From assembly GCA_039818945.1 (NCBI GenBank), contig JBCBSZ010000019.1:1-64000 (forward strand): 64,000 nt of DNA, written 5' to 3'. This document shows positions 15,499 to 23,106 of the stretch, piece by piece. The translations under genes and the position numbers were made by a program. This stretch comes from JBCBSZ01 sp039818945. GTDB lineage: Bacteria > Actinomycetota > Acidimicrobiia > Acidimicrobiales > Poriferisodalaceae. Numbering within the stretch: the first letter of the stretch is position 1; each line of letters begins with the position of its first letter. The notes below the pieces were generated by a model. It did no database searches. It saw only the letters and a program-made list of their open reading frames with translations, and was not told the DNA's origin.

Positions 15499-16196
15499 CC
15501 AACGAGTTCCGCGTGGGTGTGCCGGTGGACCGTGCGTGGGAGGTCCTCACCGACGTCGAGTTGATCGCTCCGTGCCTCCCGGGCGCGCAGCTGACCGAGG
15601 TCGACGGCGAGACGTATCACGGCCAGGTCAAGGTGAAGGTCGGGCCGATCACCGCGCAGTACAAGGGTTCGGCGCACTTCATCGAGAAGGACGACGTCAA
15701 CCATCGAGCCGTGCTCGACGGCACCGGCCGCGACACCCGCGGCCAGGGCAACGCGTCGGCGATCATCACCGCGCAGCTCACCCCCGACGGCGACGGGACG
15801 AAGGTCGACGTCACGACCGAGCTGAAGGTCACGGGCAAGGTCGCGCAGTTCGGGCGCGGCGTGCTCGCCGACGTCAGCGCCAAGCTCCTGGGGCAGTTCG
15901 TCGACTGCCTCGAGGGCAAGATCCTCGTGACCGAGGACGGTGCTGCCGACGAGGTCGAGATGGAGGTCCCGCCGACCGGTGAGCCCGCGGCGGAGACCGC
16001 ACCCAATGGCGCTTCGCAGCCGGCCCCGGCGGCCGCTGCCACCGCCACCGATGCCGGCCCCCGCCGCATCGAGGGCCCCGAGGTCGAGCCGGTCGATCTG
16101 CTCGACACCGCCGGCGTCCCGGTCGCCAAGCGCGCTGCGCCGCTGGCCCTCGTGCTGCTGGTGCTGATCTTCCTGCTGCGTCGGCGCCGCGGCTAG
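15489..16196 (+). CDS. coxG: CoxG-like membrane-anchoring subunit (SRPBCC fold)
   Basis: A 235-aa protein with a START/SRPBCC domain (about 1-150) typical of CoxG: MELTNEFRVGVPVDRAWEVL, APCLPGAQLTEVDGETYHG, VKVGPITAQYKG and GKVAQFGRGVLADVSAKLL (each cited in part). An acidic Ala/Pro-rich linker follows, then one C-terminal membrane helix capped by LRRRRG. CoxG recruits CO dehydrogenase to the cytoplasmic membrane, where electrons reach quinone. The ATG at 15489 is inside the end of the MocA-like gene. The stop codon lies in the first unit of the 44-bp repeat array. Confidence 0.88.
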   Translation: MELTNEFRVGVPVDRAWEVLTDVELIAPCLPGAQLTEVDGETYHGQVKVKVGPITAQYKGSAHFIEKDDVNHRAVLDGTGRDTRGQGNASAIITAQLTPDGDGTKVDVTTELKVTGKVAQFGRGVLADVSAKLLGQFVDCLEGKILVTEDGAADEVEMEVPPTGEPAAETAPNGASQPAPAAAATATDAGPRRIEGPEVEPVDLLDTAGVPVAKRAAPLALVLLVLIFLLRRRRG

Positions 16197-16322
16197 TCAC
16201 CACTCGTCATCGCCGTGATCACCGTCGCCGCCGCGGCTCGTCACCACTCGTCATCGCCGTGATCACCGTCGCCGCCACGGCTCGTCACCACTCGTCATCG
16301 CCGTGATCAGCGTCGCCGTCTC
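16191..16322. repeat. Three exact-length 44-bp tandem repeats before the DUF501 gene
   Basis: Units at 16191-16234, 16235-16278 and 16279-16322, each GGCT(A/C)GTCACCACTCG then TCATCGCCGTGATCAxCGTCGCC. They differ at only a few bases. A diverged continuation lies at about 16334-16362 (24 of 29 positions match) and spans the DUF501 start codon, so the units look like copies of that gene's 5' end. Unit 1 contains the coxG stop. There are no spacers, so this is not CRISPR. Confidence 0.9.
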
Positions 16323-16343
16323 GAGATCGGGCCCGTCATCGCG

Positions 16344-16838
16344 GTGAGCACCTCCGCCGCCGACCGCGAGCGGGTCGCCGAGCTGCTCGGCCGTGCCCCC
16401 ATGGGCGCCTTCGACGTCGTCGTGCGCGCCTTCGACGGCGATCCGGTCGTGATCCGCAACGGTGTCCTGCTCGACGACGGCACGCCGATGCCCACGCGCT
16501 ACTGGCTCGTCGGCGACCACGAGCGGCGAGCGGTCGGTCGCCTCGAGTCGACCGGCGGTGTGCGCGACGCCGAGGCGGCCGTCGACCCCGCCGAGCTGGC
16601 CGCCACCCACCGCGCCTACGCCGCCGAGCGCGACGCCCTCCTCCCCGCCGACCACCCCGGGCCACGGCCGAGCGGTGGGGTCGGCGGGACCGAGCGGGGC
16701 GTGAAGTGCCTGCACGCCCACTACGCCCACTTCCTCGCCGGCGGTGACGACCCGGTCGGGCGCTGGGTGCAGGCGTCGTTGGACGCGGCGGGTGAGACGC
16801 GTCCCCACCGCGTCCTGGGAGAGACTGACCGCTCGTGA
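16344..16838 (+). CDS. DUF501 family protein
   Basis: A 164-aa protein of unknown function found throughout actinobacteria next to ppx. Family marks are LGRAPMGAFDVVVR, PTRYWLVG, GGVRDAEAAVDP and the near-terminal GVKCLHAHYAHFLAGGDDPVGRW (quoted in part), whose conserved Cys and His residues hint at metal or redox chemistry. The GTG start sits in a sequence resembling the upstream 44-bp repeat units. It overlaps ppx by 4 bp. In relatives such as Mycobacterium it directly follows the FtsB-like gene, which here is 15.8 kb upstream. Confidence 0.88.
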   Translation: MSTSAADRERVAELLGRAPMGAFDVVVRAFDGDPVVIRNGVLLDDGTPMPTRYWLVGDHERRAVGRLESTGGVRDAEAAVDPAELAATHRAYAAERDALLPADHPGPRPSGGVGGTERGVKCLHAHYAHFLAGGDDPVGRWVQASLDAAGETRPHRVLGETDRS

Positions 16839-17752
16839 GCGACACCTTCGCCGCCATCGACTGCGGCACGAACTCGGTCCGGCTCCTCGTGCGGCGGGGC
16901 GACACCGACCTCGTCCGACGAGCCGAGATCACCCGGCTCGGGCGTGGCGTGGACGCGACCGGCCGCCTCGGCGATGAGGGGCTCGCCGCGACGCTCGCGG
17001 TGCTCCGCGAGTACCGGGCGCAGGCGGCCGACCTCGGTGTCGAGTCGTTCCGGGTGGTCGCCACCTCGGCGGCTCGCGACGCCGCCAACGCCGACGAGCT
17101 GCTCGGCCCGGTCCGCGAGCTCTTCGGCACCGAGGCGGAGATCCTCGACGGCGAGACCGAGGGCCGCTGGTCCTACGCCGGTGCCGTCGAGGGGCTCGGC
17201 GTGGCCGACGACGGCGTCCGCACCCTCGTGCTCGACATCGGCGGGGGCAGCTGCGAGCTGGCCGTCGGCACCGCCGAGAGCGAGGGTGCGATCTCGCTCG
17301 ACATCGGTTCGGTCCGCCTGACCGAGCGGCTGGTCGAGCACGACCCACCGCGCGCCGAGGAGCTGTCGGCGATGCTGTCGCTCGTGGACGCGCACGTCGA
17401 CGAGGCGGTGCAGCTCTTGCCCGCCATCGCCGAGGCCGAGCGCCTCGTGGGCGTCGCCGGCACCATCACGACGGTGGCCGCCGTCGAGATCGGCCTCCTC
17501 GAATGGGACCGCGATCGGGTCCACGGCTTCGTCCTCACCCGCGAGGCCGTCGAGGACGTCTTCCGCACGCTCGCCACCGAGGCCCTCGCCGATCGGGTCC
17601 ACAACCCGGGGCTCCCCGCCGAGCGGGCCGACGTGATCGTGGCCGGCTGCTGCATCCTCGTCGCCGTGATGCGCCGCCTCGGCTTCGACGAGTGCCTGGT
17701 GTCCGACGCCGATCTCCTCGATCACATCGTCGCCGACCAGGCGGGGCGATGA
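16835..17752 (+). CDS. ppx: Ppx/GppA exopolyphosphatase
   Basis: A 305-aa member of the ASKHA Ppx/GppA family, which hydrolyses polyphosphate or pppGpp. Phosphate-1 motif AAIDCGTNSVRLLV (5-18), ATSAARDAANADE, the glycine-rich phosphate-2 LDIGGGSCELAVG (about 133-145), and VGVAGTITTVAAVEIGL (quoted within limits) are all present, as is the family ending HDSVSDADLLDHI-like region (SDADLLDH). It corresponds to the short actinobacterial Ppx1 type without a C-terminal HD domain. The GTG start overlaps DUF501, and the stop overlaps the GNAT gene. Confidence 0.9.
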   Translation: MSDTFAAIDCGTNSVRLLVRRGDTDLVRRAEITRLGRGVDATGRLGDEGLAATLAVLREYRAQAADLGVESFRVVATSAARDAANADELLGPVRELFGTEAEILDGETEGRWSYAGAVEGLGVADDGVRTLVLDIGGGSCELAVGTAESEGAISLDIGSVRLTERLVEHDPPRAEELSAMLSLVDAHVDEAVQLLPAIAEAERLVGVAGTITTVAAVEIGLLEWDRDRVHGFVLTREAVEDVFRTLATEALADRVHNPGLPAERADVIVAGCCILVAVMRRLGFDECLVSDADLLDHIVADQAGR

Positions 17753-18354
17753 CCGGTCCACCCCATCGGTTGGTGAGCCGTCGCCTCGAGCTGCGCGGCC
17801 TCACCAGCGCCGACTGGGAGCAGTGGAGCCGGGTGCGCGAGCGCAGCCGCGACTGGTTGGAGCGATGGGAGCCGCTCCGCGCTGCCGGCACCCTCGACCC
17901 GGCTCGCGACCGCGGTGCGTTCACCTCGCGGTGCGCCGCCCGCGAGCGGGAGCGCCAGCTGGGTACGGGCTACGCCTTCGGGCTGTTCCTCCACGACGGT
18001 CGCTTCCTCGGTGAGATCAACATCAACAACGTGCTGCGCTCGGCGTTCATGAGTGCCCACGTCGGCTACTGGGTCGACGAGTCGCACGCCGGCAAGGGCT
18101 ACATCCCCGAGGGGCTCGTGCGCGTCTTCTCGTTCGCGTTCGAGCACGCCAAGCTCCATCGGCTCCAGATCTCGATCATCCCCCGCAACGTGCCGAGCCG
18201 GCGCGTCGTCGAGAAGCTCGAGATCCGCGACGAGGGCACCGCGCTGCGCTACCTCCTCATCAACGGCGTGTGGGAGGACCACATCCGCTACGCGATCACC
18301 GCGGAGGAGTGGGCCGAGCGGGGCCCGGGGCTGATGCGTCGCTTCGTCGACTGA
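17749..18354 (+). CDS. GNAT N-acetyltransferase, RimJ/RimL type
   Basis: A 201-aa acetyltransferase with the RimJ layout: LVSRRLELRGLTSADW at the start, FGLFLHDGRFLGEININNV, the acetyl-CoA site region GYWVDESHAGKGYIPEGL, and HRLQISIIPRNVPSRRVVEKLE. It would acetylate a protein N-terminus or a small amine; the substrate is unknown. The ATG is inside the ppx stop, so it is the last gene of the DUF501-ppx operon and converges with the SLC13 permease. Confidence 0.85.
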   Translation: MTGPPHRLVSRRLELRGLTSADWEQWSRVRERSRDWLERWEPLRAAGTLDPARDRGAFTSRCAARERERQLGTGYAFGLFLHDGRFLGEININNVLRSAFMSAHVGYWVDESHAGKGYIPEGLVRVFSFAFEHAKLHRLQISIIPRNVPSRRVVEKLEIRDEGTALRYLLINGVWEDHIRYAITAEEWAERGPGLMRRFVD

Positions 18355-18375
18355 CGGCCTGCTCGGGCGACGCGC

Positions 18376-20136
18376 TCAGCCGAGGAGCACGGTGGCGACC
18401 GACAGGGTGGCGACGGTGACCAACGTGAGCGGAGCGCCGAGTCGCAGGTAGTCGCCGTAGCGGTAGCCGCCCGGCCCGTAGACCATCGTGTTGGTCTGGT
18501 AGCCGATCGGCGTGAGGAACGAGCACGACGCCGCGATGGCGACAGCGATCGCGAGCGTGCGCGGGTCGAGGTCGGTCGTCGCCGCCACGTCGAGCGCGAC
18601 CGGGACGGCGATCACGGCGGCCGCCGAGTTCGTGACGAGCTCGGTGAGCAGCAGCGTCAGCACGACGAGCCCGATCACGGCCCCGAGGTCGCCCAGCCCG
18701 GACGTGAGATCGACCAGCCCGTCGGCGAGCCGGGCGGCCAGGCCGCTCTGGGCCACGGCGGCTCCGAGCCCGAACGATGCGCCGATCATCACGATGACGT
18801 CGAGCTGCACCGACTCGCGGGCTTCCGCCGGCGTGAGGATCTTGGCGGCGACGAGGCCGAGGGCGGCGACCAGGGAGGTCTCCAGCAGGCTCATGACGCC
18901 GAGCACGGGCAGGACCACCACCGCAGCGAGCACACCGAGGACGAGCGGTGCCCAGCGGCTGGCGGCGAGGGACGCGCCGCCCAGTCGGGCGACGAGGAGG
19001 AAGTCGCCCCGCTGGCGCATCCGACCACCGAAGTCGGGGCTGGCGAGCACGACCAGGGTGTCGCCGCCGCGCAGGACGATGTCGCCGAGCTTGCCGCCGA
19101 GTCGCTGGCCGGCGCGGTGCACCGCGATGACGGCGGCCTGGTAACGGCCCCGGAAGCCGATGTCGCGCAGCGTCGAGCCGTTCAACGGCGAGTCGACGCC
19201 GATCACGCACTCGAAGTAGCGGTGCCGCCCCTCGTCGACGGCGAGCGCGTGCTCGAGCTCGGAGCTCTCGAGCCCGCGCAGCCGCTGGAGGTCGACGACG
19301 TCCTCGGCTCGCCCGACGAGCGTGATGACGTCGCCGCCCAGCAGCCGCAGCGTCGGGGCGACCGGGGCGATGATGTCCTCACCCCGCCGGACCTCGACGA
19401 GGAAGACGCCCTGGAGGTGGCGCAGGCCGGCGTCCTCGACCGTGGAACCATCGATCGGGCCGCCGACGGTCACCCGCATCGAGACGGTGAAGTCCGGTGC
19501 GTCGATGCCCGAGATCGAGGGCGGGCGTCGGTCGGGCATGAGCGACGGGCCGAGGAGGATGATCGTGGTAATCCCGACCAGGGCCACGGGGATGCCGATC
19601 GCGCTCATCTCGAACACGCCGAGCGGATCGCCCGTGGCCTCCTCGAGCAGGCTCGAGACGAGCAGGTTCGTGCTGGTGCCGATGACCGTGATCACGCCGC
19701 CCAGGATCGAGGCGTACGACAGCGGGATCAGCAGCTTCGAGCGCGCCTCGCCTCGTCGGTCGGCCCACGCCCCGACCGGCGGCACCAGCATGGCGACGAT
19801 CGGGGTGTTGGCCAGGAACGCCGACGCCGCGCCCGACGGGACCACGAGCCGGGCGAGTCGGCGGCGTGCGCCGCCCGATGGCCGGAGCACGACGTCGATC
19901 ACCGGCAGGAGCGCGCCGGTCTTGTCGATCGCGCCGGCGAGGACGTAGAGCGCCGCGATCGTGATGGGGGCGCTCGCGCCGAAGCCTGCGAACGCCTGGT
20001 CGGCCTCGGTCACCCCGAAGACGAGCAGGGCGACGGCCGAGGCGAACACGGCGTAGGCCGCCGGGATCAGGTCGCGGGCGATCGCCACGACCATGACGCC
20101 GAGGACGGCGACGGTGAGCCACTCGTCGGCGGTCAG
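18376..20136 (-). CDS. SLC13-family permease with two TrkA-C (RCK_C) domains
   Basis: A roughly 586-aa transporter: an N-terminal block of about five helices, two cytoplasmic TrkA-C domains (around VGGPIDGSTVEDAGLR and GVDSPLNGSTLRDIGFR), then a second helix block ending GYQTNTMVYGPGGYR, typical of SLC13/CitMHS proteins (anion, dicarboxylate or sulfate uptake). No ATG, GTG or TTG gives a full first helix near the expected place. A CTG at 20136-20134 overlaps the TGA of the upstream hydratase and starts LTADEWLTVAVLG, so I use it. Alternatives are GTG 20184, inside the hydratase, or ATG 20094, which would cut helix 1. Confidence 0.8.
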   Translation of the reverse strand: MTADEWLTVAVLGVMVVAIARDLIPAAYAVFASAVALLVFGVTEADQAFAGFGASAPITIAALYVLAGAIDKTGALLPVIDVVLRPSGGARRRLARLVVPSGAASAFLANTPIVAMLVPPVGAWADRRGEARSKLLIPLSYASILGGVITVIGTSTNLLVSSLLEEATGDPLGVFEMSAIGIPVALVGITTIILLGPSLMPDRRPPSISGIDAPDFTVSMRVTVGGPIDGSTVEDAGLRHLQGVFLVEVRRGEDIIAPVAPTLRLLGGDVITLVGRAEDVVDLQRLRGLESSELEHALAVDEGRHRYFECVIGVDSPLNGSTLRDIGFRGRYQAAVIAVHRAGQRLGGKLGDIVLRGGDTLVVLASPDFGGRMRQRGDFLLVARLGGASLAASRWAPLVLGVLAAVVVLPVLGVMSLLETSLVAALGLVAAKILTPAEARESVQLDVIVMIGASFGLGAAVAQSGLAARLADGLVDLTSGLGDLGAVIGLVVLTLLLTELVTNSAAAVIAVPVALDVAATTDLDPRTLAIAVAIAASCSFLTPIGYQTNTMVYGPGGYRYGDYLRLGAPLTLVTVATLSVATVLLG

Positions 20137-20885
20137 CGCTTCGAGATCCTCGCCTGGATGGCGGCCAACCGCTCCTGGAACCACGGCTGGTTGAGGGTCC
20201 AGAGCTGGTCCTCGAGCTCGATGGCGACCGCCTCGTCGTGCTCGTCGACGTCGGCCATGCGGCCGAGGTTCTTCTTCACCAGCTCGACGACCGGTCGGGG
20301 GTACGAGGCGCACCGTGCGGCGAGCGCGATCGCCCCGGGCAGGAGCTCGTCGGGCTCGAAGGTGCGCCACACGAGCCCGACCCGCTCGGCCTCCTCAGCG
20401 GAGAGCTGCTCCTCGAAGAACAACATGGCGGCCGCGGCCTGCGGCCCGACCGCCCGGCGCAGCATCCACGTGTGACCGCCGCCGGGGTGGAGGCCGAGAT
20501 CGAGGAAGCGGGTGATGAAGCGGGCGCCCGTCGAGGCGACCCGGACGTCGCAGCACAGCGCGAGGTTCATGCCCGCGCCGACCGCTGCGCCGTTCACGGC
20601 GGCGATGGTCGGCAGCGGAGAGCGGGCCACCCGCAGGAAGGCCTCGTAGACGACGCCGACCGAGCCGTCGCCGCTGCCGCTGAGCTGACCCAGCTCGGCG
20701 CCGGCACAGAACCCTCGCCCGGCGCCGGTGACCACCACCGCACCGACGCCGTCGTCGGCCTCGAGCTCGTCGAAGATCGCCACCATCTCCGGGACCATCT
20801 CCATGGTGATGGTGTTGCGCCGCTCGGGATCGTCGAGGGTGACGACGGCGACGCCGTCCTCGACCGTGCTCCTGACCAGTGCCAT
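20133..20885 (-). CDS. Enoyl-CoA hydratase/isomerase (crotonase) family
   Basis: A 250-aa crotonase-fold protein: GVAVVTLDDPERRNTI near the N-terminus, oxyanion-hole segment GAGRGFCAGAELGQLS, VAAVNGAAVGAGMNLALCCDVRVA (quoted in part) and LGLHPGGGHTWMLRR. The acidic catalytic residue of canonical hydratases would sit in GLHPGGGHT, where the usual Glu is not evident; with FCAGAEL it may be an isomerase or a divergent hydratase. The ATG at 20885 has AAGGGA 8-13 nt upstream. It follows the nuclease gene by 11 bp on the same strand. Confidence 0.85.
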   Translation of the reverse strand: MALVRSTVEDGVAVVTLDDPERRNTITMEMVPEMVAIFDELEADDGVGAVVVTGAGRGFCAGAELGQLSGSGDGSVGVVYEAFLRVARSPLPTIAAVNGAAVGAGMNLALCCDVRVASTGARFITRFLDLGLHPGGGHTWMLRRAVGPQAAAAMLFFEEQLSAEEAERVGLVWRTFEPDELLPGAIALAARCASYPRPVVELVKKNLGRMADVDEHDEAVAIELEDQLWTLNQPWFQERLAAIQARISKR

Positions 20886-20896
20886 CTGCGATCCCT

Positions 20897-21817
20897 TCAG
20901 TCGTCGCGCTCGGCGAGGTAGGCCGTGCCGGTGTCGCAGTCTGCCTGTACCGGGCACCACGTGCAGGCCGGCCCCGGGCGCTCGATCGGCGTCGCGCCCT
21001 GCCGCAGCGCGACGAGTCGGCGACCGGCGCCGACGACCTGGCGGAGGGCGGCCTCGAGCACACCGTCGTCGACGTCGTCGAAGTCGACCCGGCCCGAGTC
21101 GAGGTAGAAGCTCGCGACCCGTGCCGGGGGCACACCGTTGACGAGGGCTTCGAGGAGGGCGTAGTACCGGAGCTCCTCACGGTGCTGGGGTCGGAGGCCG
21201 CCGGTCTTGAGGTCGATCACGACCCGCCCGGAGATGTCGCCCTCGGGCAGGCCGAGGGTGAGGTCGAAGCGGCCGGTGAGGACGAGCTGGTCGTCGCAGA
21301 GCTCGACCCGGCGGCGCGACTCACACGTCGGTCGCCAGCTCCGGCCGATCGGCGGGAAGCCCTCGAGGAACCGCCCGACCAGCGTCGTGGCCTCGGCGAT
21401 CAGCTCGGTGCGGACCGGGTCGCCCGTGCGGCGCAGCAGCTCGCCGACCCCTCGGTCGTCGCCCTCGAGGAGCGCGATGGCGTCCTCGACCAGGTCGAGC
21501 GGTGTCGGTTCGCCCCGCCGATGGATCGACAGCTCGATCGACTTGTGCACGATCCAGCCCCTCGCCATCGGCGGTGTCCACTCGAACGGCGTCGACCGCT
21601 CGGCGACGTGGCGCCGCTCGCAACCCGAGACGCCGCCGAGCGCGTCCTTGCTGATCCAGAGCTCGTCGTCGAGCTCGTCCACGAGCGGTCCGAGCTCGTC
21701 CTCGATGCGGCCGCGCAGCTCGGCCCGGAGGTGGCGGGGCCAGGTGCGGCGCTCGTCGCGGGGTGGGCGGATCCGTTCGAGCACCTCGGTCTGGGCCGAG
21801 GTGAGCGTCGAGGTCAC
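20897..21817 (-). CDS. PD-(D/E)XK (RecB-like) nuclease family protein
   Basis: A 306-aa protein with the PD-(D/E)XK core: GRFDLTLG supplies the Asp and VIDLKTGG the DxK motif, followed by the QHREELRYYALLEAL helix typical of RecB/Cas4-like nucleases. A Cys near the N-terminus (SGCERRH) and three near the C-terminus (CTWCPVQADC) could ligate a [4Fe-4S] cluster, as in AddB and Cas4. The GTG start overlaps the aminopeptidase stop. There are no cas genes nearby, so a general DNA-repair role is more likely than CRISPR adaptation. Confidence 0.8.
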   Translation of the reverse strand: MTSTLTSAQTEVLERIRPPRDERRTWPRHLRAELRGRIEDELGPLVDELDDELWISKDALGGVSGCERRHVAERSTPFEWTPPMARGWIVHKSIELSIHRRGEPTPLDLVEDAIALLEGDDRGVGELLRRTGDPVRTELIAEATTLVGRFLEGFPPIGRSWRPTCESRRRVELCDDQLVLTGRFDLTLGLPEGDISGRVVIDLKTGGLRPQHREELRYYALLEALVNGVPPARVASFYLDSGRVDFDDVDDGVLEAALRQVVGAGRRLVALRQGATPIERPGPACTWCPVQADCDTGTAYLAERDD

Positions 21818-23097
21818 CCGGCGTAGACCTCCGTCAGGGCGGCGACCATCAGCTCGGGGTCGTGGGCGCCGCACAGCTCGCGCGCCGAGTGCATGCTCAG
21901 CTGGGCGATGCCCACGTCGACCGTGCCAACGCCGAGGTTGGCGGCGCTGATCGGACCGATCGTCGAGCCGCACGGGATGTCGTTGCGGTGCACGTAGCGC
22001 TGGACGGGCACGCCCGCCCGGTCGCACGCCACGGCGAAGCGGGCGGCGGTCTCGGCGTCGGAGGCGTAGCGCTGGTTGGCGTTGAGCTTGATCACCGGCC
22101 CGGCGTTGACGGCGATGTGGTGCGAGGGCTCGTGGCGATCGACGTAGTTGGGGTGGGTGGCGTGGGCCATGTCGGCGGACACGACGTAGCCGCCGACCAG
22201 CGCCCGGTGGAGCTCGTCGCGACCGCCGCCCGCCGCGACGACGATGCGCTCGATCACGCGGCGGATCTCGGCGCTGGCCGCGCCGGTCGCGGTGGTCGAG
22301 CCGACCTCCTCGTGATCGAACAGCACGAGCATGCGGCGCGAGCTCGGCGAGCGGTCGTCGCTGCGGAGGAGGGCGGCCAGCCCGCAGAACGACGAGCAGA
22401 GGTTGTCGAGGCGGGGTGCGGCGAGGAGCTCGTCGTCGCGACCGAGCAGCGCCGAGGGCGTGAGGTCGTGCGCCATCAGGTCCCAGGCGACGATGTCGTC
22501 GGGGTCGACGTCGAGCTCGGTGGCGACGAAGCCGGTGACATCGCCGTCCGCCACGTCGCCCACGCCCCACACCGGAGTGAGGTGGCGCTGCTTGTCGAGC
22601 TGGAGCCCGGCGGTGTTGACCTCGCGGTCGAGGTGGATCGCGAGCTGCGGCACCCGCAGCAGGGGGCGGTCGACGAGCAGGAGGCGGGTCGAGGTGCCGT
22701 CGCCATTGCGGAGGACGATGCGGCCCGAGAGCCCCAGGTCGCGGTCGAGCCAGGAGTTCACCAGCGCGCCGCCGTAGACCTCCATGCCGACCTGGCGCCA
22801 TCCGGCGGCCCCGACGTCGGGCCGGGACCGGACCCGGAGGTTGGGGCTGTCGGTGTGGGCGCCGACGAGGACGAACGGTGTCTCGGGCGCTGCGTCAGGC
22901 GGTGAGGACCAGGCGATCAGCGAGCCGCCGTGGCGGGCGAAGCCCCGATCGGGCAGGTCGGTCCACCCGGCCGAGCGGTCCAGCTCGGCGTAGCCGGTGG
23001 CGGCGAGACGGGTCGCGGTCTCGGCCACGGCGTGGTACGGGGAGGGTGCCGCGTCGATGTAGGCCGCCAGCTCGCGGGTGGTCGTCAGGTCCTCCAT
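21814..23097 (-). CDS. M18 family aminopeptidase
   Basis: A 427-aa zinc aminopeptidase of family M18 (aspartyl aminopeptidase type). Metal and catalytic motifs are intact: VLVGAHTDSPNLRVRS (first zinc His/Asp), LFDHEEVGSTTATGA (DHEEVGS), SADMAHATHPNY and NQRYASD, ending GTVDVGIAQLSMHSARE. It removes acidic or neutral N-terminal residues from peptides in the cytoplasm. The ATG at 23097 is only 9 bp from the divergent GTG at 23107, so promoters of each lie inside or against the other gene. Confidence 0.92.
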   Translation of the reverse strand: MEDLTTTRELAAYIDAAPSPYHAVAETATRLAATGYAELDRSAGWTDLPDRGFARHGGSLIAWSSPPDAAPETPFVLVGAHTDSPNLRVRSRPDVGAAGWRQVGMEVYGGALVNSWLDRDLGLSGRIVLRNGDGTSTRLLLVDRPLLRVPQLAIHLDREVNTAGLQLDKQRHLTPVWGVGDVADGDVTGFVATELDVDPDDIVAWDLMAHDLTPSALLGRDDELLAAPRLDNLCSSFCGLAALLRSDDRSPSSRRMLVLFDHEEVGSTTATGAASAEIRRVIERIVVAAGGGRDELHRALVGGYVVSADMAHATHPNYVDRHEPSHHIAVNAGPVIKLNANQRYASDAETAARFAVACDRAGVPVQRYVHRNDIPCGSTIGPISAANLGVGTVDVGIAQLSMHSARELCGAHDPELMVAALTEVYAG

Positions 23098-23106
23098 TGC
23101 ACCATT

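Noticed and set aside
16191..16322. CRISPR array
   Set aside because: Units are contiguous with no unique spacers, only three copies, and no cas genes nearby. The same holds for 4587-4727.
20897..21817. Cas4 nuclease
   Set aside because: Motifs fit PD-(D/E)XK with Cys residues, but it sits with aminopeptidase and hydratase genes and there is no CRISPR or other cas gene.
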